NCBI GenBank assembly: GCA_036380435.1
Contig: DASVES010000100.1
Coordinates: 1-20,853, forward strand
Length of the DNA: 20,853 nt
Reading direction: 5' to 3'
Origin: DASQDT01 sp036380435
GTDB lineage: Bacteria > Acidobacteriota > Blastocatellia > Pyrinomonadales > Pyrinomonadaceae
Below the pieces are notes generated by a model, which did not search any database, had not been told where the DNA came from, and saw only the letters and a list, made by a program, of their open reading frames with translations. This document shows positions 15,739 to 20,853 of the stretch, one piece after another; the first letter of the stretch is position 1, and each line of letters opens with the position of its first letter. The translations under genes and the position numbers were made by a program.

Positions 15739-18454
15739 CCGGGGCCTCCTGTGACGCGGGCGCCGGGGCCGGCGGGACGTAGGGTACGAGTTGGGTCGGC
15801 GGCGGGTAGAGGAGGGCGAAGAGCTTGGCGGCCTCGGCGTTCTTGGATTGGATGATTTGCAGCGCGAGGCGTTCCTTCTCGATCTCGACCTTCGCCCTCT
15901 CGTTGGCGAGCCTCCGCTCCTCAACCGACTCGTCCTGCAATCCGTGCGAGTAGGCGTCGAGGGAGTCGCCCTGCCCGAGCAGCGCCTCGACGATGACGCC
16001 CTCGGTGCGCAGGACGTACTTGCTGGCCGCCATAATGATGCCCGGCACGGTGAGCTGCGTCCCCGTCGCCTCGTCGAGATAGGTCGAGGTGTAGTCCTTC
16101 CTGACGCGCAGGTACTGCGAGAGCGGGACGATCTTGCCGTCGCGATCCGTAAGCGGCTCCTCCTCGGCGAAGCGGTGGTGGCGATCCTTGTAGTCGAAGA
16201 TATTCGAGAGCTGGCGGACGATGTCGGCGCGCACCTCGGCCTGCTTCTCGGGGACGACGACTTCGGCGAGCAGCGCGTCCAGCTCCGGCAGCGTCGCCTC
16301 GCGGTAGCTGTACCGCGGCTCGGGCTGCCCCTGCACGTGGACGACGTTGAAGTAGCCGACGCGCGCGTCCACGAGGTGCAGCAGGGTGATGAACTCCTGG
16401 TTCATCTGCCGGAAGACGAAGTTGAGCGTGCGGCTGACGTTGATGTTCTCGATGACGCGCTCGACCGAGGTCTCTTCGCCCTCGGAGGTCTTGACCTCGT
16501 AGCTGGTCTCGATCTTCACGTCGCGCTTGGCCGACGCCTTCGCGACGTGCTTCTGCGTGGCGTTCGAGATGTTCTTGGAGAAGTCTTCGCGGGCCGAGTT
16601 GGTGCCGCCCGAGAGGCCGCCGCTGATGCCGGCGCTGCCCCACCCCCAGCTCGCCTGCGCCGTCGCCTCGACCTTGTACTGGAAGCTCTCGTCGTAGTTC
16701 TTCTTGTTGGACTGCTCCTCGCCCATCGACTCCTCGAAGTCGTCCGAGCTTTCCTGCGTGAAGGAGTCGAGGATGCTCGACGCGCTCTTGGCGTCTTCCT
16801 CGGTCTTGGTGAAGGTCTTGATGCTGATCTTGGTCTTCTCGCCGGGCAGCAGCGAGAAGGTCTTGATGGTGCGCCCGGCGCCGTAGCTGCCGAGGTACGA
16901 GGAAAGGCGGTAACTCTCGACGAGGATCAGGCGCTTGAGGCGCGAATCGACATCGGGGATCAGCGTGACGTTGACGGGGACGGCGCTGGCGCTCTCGTTG
17001 CCCGAGGAGTCCGTGCAGCGGGCGACGATCATCTGTAACCCCGTCTCCCTGAGCATCACCGTCGCCGCCCACGTAGACCAGTCGCCGGCGGCCCTCGGCT
17101 GCGCCGGCGTGGCGATGCCGCCGACGAGCACCTCGACCTTGCTCACGCCGCCGCCCACGTCCGAGGCCGTGCCGGTGACGCTGATGCTCGCCCCGTTGAA
17201 CGGCCCGGCGATCTCGGCGTTCGGCGCCGGCGCCGTGATATTCACCGCCGGGTCGGTCGTGTCGGCTGGCGGCGCCGCGACTACTTTGACGCTCACGGTT
17301 TTCGTCGTGATGTTGCCGGCGTTGTCGGTCGAGCGCGCCGTGATGGCGTGAAACCCGGCGCCCGTGAGATTGACCACCTTCGTCCAACTCGCCCAGTCGG
17401 GGCCGCCGCGCGTCGCCTCGGAGAACTGCCCGTCGTCAATCTTGACCTCGACCAGTCTGACTCCGCTCTGCACGTCGGAGGCCGTCCCGGCGACGTTGAC
17501 GGCGGCCGAGCCGGCCGACGTGCCGGGCAACTCCTGTCCGTTCTCGGGGTAGGTGATGCCCAGTCCGGGGGCCGTCGTGTCGGCGGGCGGGGCGAGCGCA
17601 ACCTGCACCGTGATGCTGTGTGTAGCGGTCTTGCCGGTACTGTGCGCGGCACGGGCCTCGATGGTGAGTTCGCCCGGCGTGGTGACGACGGTGTCATACG
17701 ACCACGTCGCCCAGTTGTTGGCGGCGACCGGCGTCGCAAGTTGGAAGTCTGCCGACCCGACCCGGACACTGACCGTGGAGATCGAGCCGCCTCCGCGCTG
17801 CACGCTCGCCACGCCTGTCACGTGAAGGGCGGCCCCGCCGCTTGGCCCGTTGACCGTGGCCCCTGACTGCGGGCCGGTGATTTCGACGAGGATGGCGATG
17901 ATGGCGCCGCCGCCGCCCCCGCCCCCGCCTCCGGGGTCGCTATCGATGGCGCTGGCCTCTGTCCCGTTCGAGCCGGCTCTGGCAGAGACGGGCGGTGCGC
18001 CGGCGGCTTGGGCAGAGTCGGCCGCGGGCGGTTCGATGTAGGTGTAGGTCAGCGTCCCGTAGAGCGAGCGGTAGATGCAGAGCTGTTTGCCGAGTCCCTG
18101 CATGGCGCGTACTTCGGCGAGGTCGAGGGTGGCGAGTTTCGGGCTGGGGGGGGCATCGACGGCTTTCAGGGCGACGGCCAGCGACGGCGTCTCGGCAGTC
18201 CCCGACGTGCCCTCCATCAGGGAGGCCCGCCCCGCCGAGGCGCGTTCGCCCGCGGCCCCGGTCACGAGGGATTCGAGGGACTTCGATGACGCGGCCGTCG
18301 GGGCGTCGTCGTTCTTGAAGTACGAGTCGCCGAGTTGAAGGTCGATAAAATTCCGGCCGCTGTAGGAAGTCGGCTCAGGCACGTTGTAGCTGAGCACGGG
18401 CGCAACCCCGCCGGGTTCGAGCTTGATCATCGGTTCGTTTGGTGTGTCGGGCAT
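15716..18454 (-). CDS. Large hypothetical protein: three Ig-like domains, Ser/Gly-rich beta domain, coiled coil
   Basis: This 912-aa protein starts at ATG 18454 with AGGAG (18465-18469) ten bases upstream. It has no signal peptide. The N-terminal 170 residues are of unknown fold, followed by a nine-glycine run (175-183). Three Ig-like domains cover about 190-288, 295-393 and 401-498, with repeated ADTTxP entry motifs and TDNAGN/TDSSGN ends. The core at about 505-705 (LLPGEKTKISIKTFTKTEE, then SSILDSF, SAGISGGLSGG and NINVSRTLNFVFRQ) is rich in Ser, Thr and alternating hydrophobic residues, a composition shared with beta-pore formers, though I cannot assign a family. A charged coiled coil (841-882) and a Pro-rich tail end it. 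It is coupled to the PD-(D/E)XK-like gene, which suggests one functional unit. Confidence 0.88.
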   Translation of the reverse strand: MPDTPNEPMIKLEPGGVAPVLSYNVPEPTSYSGRNFIDLQLGDSYFKNDDAPTAASSKSLESLVTGAAGERASAGRASLMEGTSGTAETPSLAVALKAVDAPPSPKLATLDLAEVRAMQGLGKQLCIYRSLYGTLTYTYIEPPAADSAQAAGAPPVSARAGSNGTEASAIDSDPGGGGGGGGGAIIAILVEITGPQSGATVNGPSGGAALHVTGVASVQRGGGSISTVSVRVGSADFQLATPVAANNWATWSYDTVVTTPGELTIEARAAHSTGKTATHSITVQVALAPPADTTAPGLGITYPENGQELPGTSAGSAAVNVAGTASDVQSGVRLVEVKIDDGQFSEATRGGPDWASWTKVVNLTGAGFHAITARSTDNAGNITTKTVSVKVVAAPPADTTDPAVNITAPAPNAEIAGPFNGASISVTGTASDVGGGVSKVEVLVGGIATPAQPRAAGDWSTWAATVMLRETGLQMIVARCTDSSGNESASAVPVNVTLIPDVDSRLKRLILVESYRLSSYLGSYGAGRTIKTFSLLPGEKTKISIKTFTKTEEDAKSASSILDSFTQESSDDFEESMGEEQSNKKNYDESFQYKVEATAQASWGWGSAGISGGLSGGTNSAREDFSKNISNATQKHVAKASAKRDVKIETSYEVKTSEGEETSVERVIENINVSRTLNFVFRQMNQEFITLLHLVDARVGYFNVVHVQGQPEPRYSYREATLPELDALLAEVVVPEKQAEVRADIVRQLSNIFDYKDRHHRFAEEEPLTDRDGKIVPLSQYLRVRKDYTSTYLDEATGTQLTVPGIIMAASKYVLRTEGVIVEALLGQGDSLDAYSHGLQDESVEERRLANERAKVEIEKERLALQIIQSKNAEAAKLFALLYPPPTQLVPYVPPAPAPASQEAPDGKPVRK

Positions 18455-18668
18455 GGTCTCGCAACTCCTGTCGGGTGAGAAGTGTGGGTTGCCGGAGGGC
18501 GGGCTTTGGGAGCGCCGCGCCGCCGAGTTTCGGAGTATGGCTTTCTGACGAACGGGGGCAAACAGGGAGAGACGTTACTGAGCGTGAGGGATCATGCTAC
18601 TCGCACGACGGCGAAGCGCGTGCGGCTGAACAGCGTGGTCAAAGATGCTACTGCCGTGAGCAGGGCGG

Positions 18669-18696
18669 ATTATAGTGAGAATTCTTGTTTTGTAAA
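18669..18696 (-). promoter_or_regulatory. Near-consensus sigma-70 promoter for the Ig/nuclease operon
   Basis: The minus strand reads TTTACA (18691-18696), a 16-bp spacer, then TATAAT (18669-18674): 5/6 and 6/6 matches to consensus. The start of transcription would be near 18662, leaving an unusually long leader of about 205 nt before ATG 18454. The 18455-18744 gap otherwise contains no convincing gene, and I see no recognisable riboswitch fold in the leader. Confidence 0.65.
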
Positions 18697-18744
18697 GATT
18701 TTGAGCGACTATAGAAAGAGTCTCGACCAGGGAAGACGTGCCGC

Positions 18745-19062
18745 CTACAGCGACAGCTCTTCGCGCAGGAAATCCTTCACGCCCTCGCCGCCGGTCAGTC
18801 GGAGCGTGATTGACGTTCCGCCGCGCTTCACTTCGAGGGTGAAGTCGAGGAACTGGCAGCAGCGGCTCTCGAAGGAGATCATCTCGGCGACGAGCTGGAG
18901 CATGTAAGGCTCGCGGGCGAGGGTGAAGGCGTAGCCGTCGGGCAGTTCTTCCATGCCCTTCACCTTCGCGCGAAACTCGTCGAGTATCGACTTCTGCCGC
19001 TTCCTTTCGTTGTCGCCGAACACCGTCAGGTCGCAGGCGATGGGAAGTCTGTTCGTCGTCAT
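18745..19062 (-). CDS. Small uncharacterised protein with Cys-Cys motif
   Basis: From ATG 19062 this is a 105-aa protein: MTTNRLPIACDLTVFG, then ELPDGYAFTL, FESRCCQFLDFTLEV and LRLTGGEGVKDFLREEL. The pattern LPDGYxF...ExxCCxFLxF...LTGxEGxKxFL is one I associate with a widespread family of small proteins of unknown function; the vicinal cysteines could bind a soft metal or thiol ligand. A GTG at 19140 in the same frame overlaps the upstream stop as GTGA, which would add 26 residues (MKLTRAHP...) and couple translation to the DJ-1-like gene. I prefer 19062 because the extra residues look unstructured, but 19140 is close to equal. Confidence 0.78.
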   Translation of the reverse strand: MTTNRLPIACDLTVFGDNERKRQKSILDEFRAKVKGMEELPDGYAFTLAREPYMLQLVAEMISFESRCCQFLDFTLEVKRGGTSITLRLTGGEGVKDFLREELSL

Positions 19063-19136
19063 GTCTTTACACCACCCCGCTCGGGCGCTCTCGCCGGTTT
19101 CTTTTTTTGTTGACGCTGGATGCGCGCGCGTAAGTT

Positions 19137-19706
19137 TCACGACACTTCAACGCGACGGTAGTCCATCTGCTCCTGAACCAGAGCGCGCACTTCGCGGCCG
19201 GCGATGCGCTCGCACAGGTGCAGGCCGAGGTCGATGGAGGCCGTGACGCCGCCGGCCGTGACCACGTCGCCCTCGTCCACGACACGCTCGCGCGAAACTT
19301 CGCGGCAGTATTCTTCCAGCTCCGCGAAAGCCGTTGGGTGCGTCGTTGCCCGCTTTCCACGCAGGAAGCCGGCGGCGCCAAGCAGGAGCGACCCCGTACA
19401 AACGGACGCCTTCAGCGGGCAATCGGCGGCCGTTTGCAGCCACCCGACGAAAGCGCTTTCGCCGGCCAACTCCCGCGCGCTGTAGCCGCCCGGCACGACG
19501 AGCAGATCGTAACCGTCGAGCGCCCCACCGACCTTCGACGCCGCGATGCTTAGCCCCGCCCCGTCGCTCACCTCGCGCGCCAGAGCGCACACGTCCCACT
19601 CCACACCCGGCACGAACCCCATCGTCTTCAGACGCGTCAACGGATCGAACGCCCCGACGAAGTCGAGCGCCGTCATGCCGTCATAGATGATGAAGGCGAT
19701 TCGCAT
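19137..19706 (-). CDS. DJ-1/PfpI (class I glutamine amidotransferase-like) family protein
   Basis: This 189-aa cytosolic protein has the fold's marks: IAFIIYDGMTALDFVGAFDPL at the start, VVPGG (70-74), nucleophile-elbow Cys in SVCTGSLLLGAAGFL (C103), GKRATTHP (117-124) and VVTAGGVTASIDLGLHL (about 148-164). This subgroup resembles isonitrile hydratase and the sensor half of GlxA/FtrA-type AraC regulators, but no DNA-binding domain is attached. Its substrate is unknown; members act on isonitriles, aldehydes or as redox chaperones. The ATG at 19706 lacks a strong Shine-Dalgarno. It lies 54 bp after the PNPOx-like gene, with a hairpin repeat between, and overlaps the possible GTG start of the small Cys-Cys gene. 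Confidence 0.92.
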   Translation of the reverse strand: MRIAFIIYDGMTALDFVGAFDPLTRLKTMGFVPGVEWDVCALAREVSDGAGLSIAASKVGGALDGYDLLVVPGGYSARELAGESAFVGWLQTAADCPLKASVCTGSLLLGAAGFLRGKRATTHPTAFAELEEYCREVSRERVVDEGDVVTAGGVTASIDLGLHLCERIAGREVRALVQEQMDYRRVEVS

Positions 19707-19725
19707 AAGAAAGCGGTCATCTATC

Positions 19726-19757
19726 AGTTATCAGCTAAATGCTAATAGCTGATAACT
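19726..19757. repeat. 12-bp inverted repeat AGTTATCAGCTA in the 54-bp intergenic gap
   Basis: The arms 19726-19737 and 19746-19757 are perfect inverted copies around an 8-nt loop. The ATCAG word recurs next to them. It is AT-rich in a GC-rich setting and lacks a T-run on either side. It looks like a small dispersed palindrome rather than an intrinsic terminator. Confidence 0.65.
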
Positions 19758-19760
19758 TCA

Positions 19761-20459
19761 TCACTCACTCCACAGCTCACGCCCGGCCGCGCGCTCGGCG
19801 TGGCCGTCGGACGCGCGGTAGTCGTTTACGTATCGCGGCACGTCCGTTCCGGCCACGAGTCGCGGGTCGGCGACCGGCGTGCCCACTTCGAGTTTTAAGG
19901 GGACGACGCCCGCCCAGACCGGCAGCTCGTAGTCGGTCTCCTTGTCCTTCGGCGGGCCGGTGCGGATTTTGGCCGACGCCTCTTCGAGCGGCACGGCGAG
20001 CACGAGCGTCTCCGACAGCTCCTCGCGGTTCGGCCGGCGCGCCTCGCCCCAGCGGCCCGGCATGACGTGCTCGGTGAAAGCGCGCAGGGCTTCGAGTTTT
20101 TCGCGCGCGTCCTCAACCACACGGGCGCGGCCGAAGACGACGACCGAGCGGTAGTTCATCGAGTGGCTGAAGGCCGAGCGCGCGAGCACGAGGCCGTCGA
20201 GGAGCGTCACCGTCACGCACACGTCAACGCCTTCGCGCAATACGTTCATCATCCGGCTGGCCGCGGCGCCGTGGACGTAGAGGTTGTCGCCGTGGCGGAC
20301 GTAGCCCGTCGGGATGACGTAGGGTTTGCCCCCGACGGCGAAGCCGACGTGGCACACCAGTCCCTCGTCGAGAATCTCGTAGACGCGCTCTCGCCCGAAC
20401 ACGCCCCGCTCCGGGTGCCTGCCGAGTTCGGTTCTATCGGTCTGCTTCAGCTCACTCAT
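19761..20459 (-). CDS. Pyridoxamine 5'-phosphate oxidase-like FMN-binding protein
   Basis: The 232-aa protein has the split-barrel pattern of the PNPOx/NimA-like flavin family: EILDEGLVCHVGFAVGGKPYVIPTGYVRHGDNLYVHGAAASRMMNVL in order, then VCVTVTLLDGLVLARSAFSHSMNYRSVVVFGRARVVED. These are the usual FMN-phosphate and dimer contacts. Family members bind FMN, haem or F420 and reduce small molecules; the exact reaction cannot be deduced, and it is not the true PdxH by pattern. The C-terminal 60 residues (KETDYELPVWAGVVPL and onward) are typical of the longer subgroup. The start ATG 20459 has AGGAG (20468-20472) eight bases upstream. It precedes the DJ-1-like gene on the same strand. Confidence 0.9.
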   Translation of the reverse strand: MSELKQTDRTELGRHPERGVFGRERVYEILDEGLVCHVGFAVGGKPYVIPTGYVRHGDNLYVHGAAASRMMNVLREGVDVCVTVTLLDGLVLARSAFSHSMNYRSVVVFGRARVVEDAREKLEALRAFTEHVMPGRWGEARRPNREELSETLVLAVPLEEASAKIRTGPPKDKETDYELPVWAGVVPLKLEVGTPVADPRLVAGTDVPRYVNDYRASDGHAERAAGRELWSE

Positions 20460-20506
20460 CGGCGATGCTCCTGATCCTTGCCCACTTGAATTTGAACGGC
20501 GGGGTT

Positions 20507-20597
20507 ATTCACCGCAGAGGCGCAGAAAACGCAAAGGGGGCGCGGAGAGTTGAACCCTCTGCGTGAACTCCGCGCCCTCTGCGCCTCCGCGGTGAAT
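20507..20597. repeat. Nested palindromic (REP-like) intergenic element
   Basis: The outer 20-bp arms (20507-20526 and 20578-20597) pair with one mismatch (CCGCAGAGG versus CCGCGGAGG). A second perfect 10-bp stem GGGCGCGGAG/CTCCGCGCCC (20538-20547, 20568-20577) sits inside. It fills most of the 168-bp gap after the aminotransferase stop. No T-run follows. It is of the dispersed palindromic type; the rest of the gap (20460-20506, 20598-20627) shows only the Shine-Dalgarno of the PNPOx-like gene. Confidence 0.75.
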
Positions 20598-20627
20598 CTT
20601 CTTTAAACTCACTCAAGTTAATGTTAC

Positions 20628-20853
20628 TCATCCAGCCACCATCTTCGACAACACGTTGCCGAGACGGCGGATGCCCTCTTCGATCTTTTCCGGCGGGCTG
20701 TTCGAGAAGTTGAGGCGCATGAAGTTGTGCCGCGCTTTGGCGGCGAAGAAGGGCGCGCCGGGGACGAAGGCCACGCGCTCGCGTAGCGCCTCCTCGAACA
20801 ACTCCTCGGCGCGGACGCGCTCCGGCAACTCGACCCACAGAAACAGCCCGCCC
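20628..20853 (-). CDS. PLP-dependent class I/II aminotransferase, C-terminal fragment (5' end beyond window)
   Basis: Seventy-four C-terminal residues are visible, running in from the right edge. GGLFLWVELPE and the RVAFVPGAPFF stretch are the closing small-domain strands of fold-type I aminotransferases. MRLNFSNSPPEKIEEGIRRLGNVL contains the Arg that binds the substrate alpha-carboxylate (RLNFS) and the signature of the 2-aminoadipate/LysN- and MocR-like subgroup. Substrate choice cannot be told from this part. It ends with a TGA at 20628-20630, followed by the palindromic element and then the PNPOx-like gene; both encode enzymes of cofactor-linked families, but co-function is only a guess. 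Confidence 0.88.
   Translation of the reverse strand, partial: GGLFLWVELPERVRAEELFEEALRERVAFVPGAPFFAAKARHNFMRLNFSNSPPEKIEEGIRRLGNVLSKMVAG

Noticed and set aside
15739..15924. Upstream extension of the PD-(D/E)XK-like gene to 15924
   Set aside because: The added 62 residues are Arg/Ser/Pro-rich out-of-frame reading of the neighbouring gene; the AGGAGG at 15745-15750 fixes the start at 15738.
15791..17038. 415-codon plus-strand frame opposite the Ig-domain gene
   Set aside because: The minus-strand gene has a Shine-Dalgarno, promoter and recognisable Ig-like repeats, while this frame is low-complexity shadow sequence.
18482..18907. 141-codon plus-strand frame in the leader region
   Set aside because: It runs across the promoter and into the opposite small gene, with no ribosome site or motif.

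Overview
The window is GC-rich, tightly packed bacterial chromosome, and every convincing gene but one lies on the minus strand. Housekeeping genes (rpoD, prs) sit beside large regulators, a secreted subtilase and scattered intergenic palindromes. High GC, MalT/SARP-type regulators, S8 proteases with S-layer-like tails and these repeats would fit Acidobacteriota (Blastocatellia-like). That assignment is inference; no rRNA or other decisive marker is present, and Chloroflexota or similar phyla are not excluded.

Layout from left to right. 1-2843 (-): a secreted subtilisin-family protease, cut by the window edge, whose mature N-terminus carries 12 copies of an octapeptide-period motif, GLVMTGAD. 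3096-6569 (-): a 1157-aa MalT-like ATPase with TPR-type repeats and a C-terminal SARP-type winged helix plus BTAD. 6645-7508 (-): a stand-alone ATPase of the same kind, probably co-transcribed ahead of it. 7512-7846: an intergenic stretch with a perfect AT-rich palindrome and a long hairpin repeat. 7847-9306 (-): prs (ribose-phosphate pyrophosphokinase) and a CoA-binding protein. 9348-9384: a strong terminator. 9425-11146 (-): rpoD. 11306-12392 (-): a marR-type regulator followed by a secreted double-BON protein. 12552-13001 (+): the only plus-strand gene, a small CxxC/CxxC protein divergent from marR. 12981-14243 (-): an endonuclease/exonuclease/phosphatase-fold enzyme.

14341-18454 (-): the least familiar part. 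A 912-aa protein with three Ig-like domains, a Ser/Gly-rich beta domain and a coiled coil, without a signal peptide, is translationally coupled to a 465-aa protein with a RecB-like PD-(D/E)XK signature and a hydrophobic tail. A near-consensus promoter at 18669-18696 probably drives the pair. I regard this operon and the octapeptide-repeat protease as the best candidates for undescribed biology here.

18745-20853 (-): a small Cys-Cys protein, a DJ-1/PfpI protein, an FMN-binding PNPOx-like protein and the 3' end of an aminotransferase. Their gaps hold two further palindromic repeats. No tRNA, rRNA, CRISPR array, transposase or integrase was seen.
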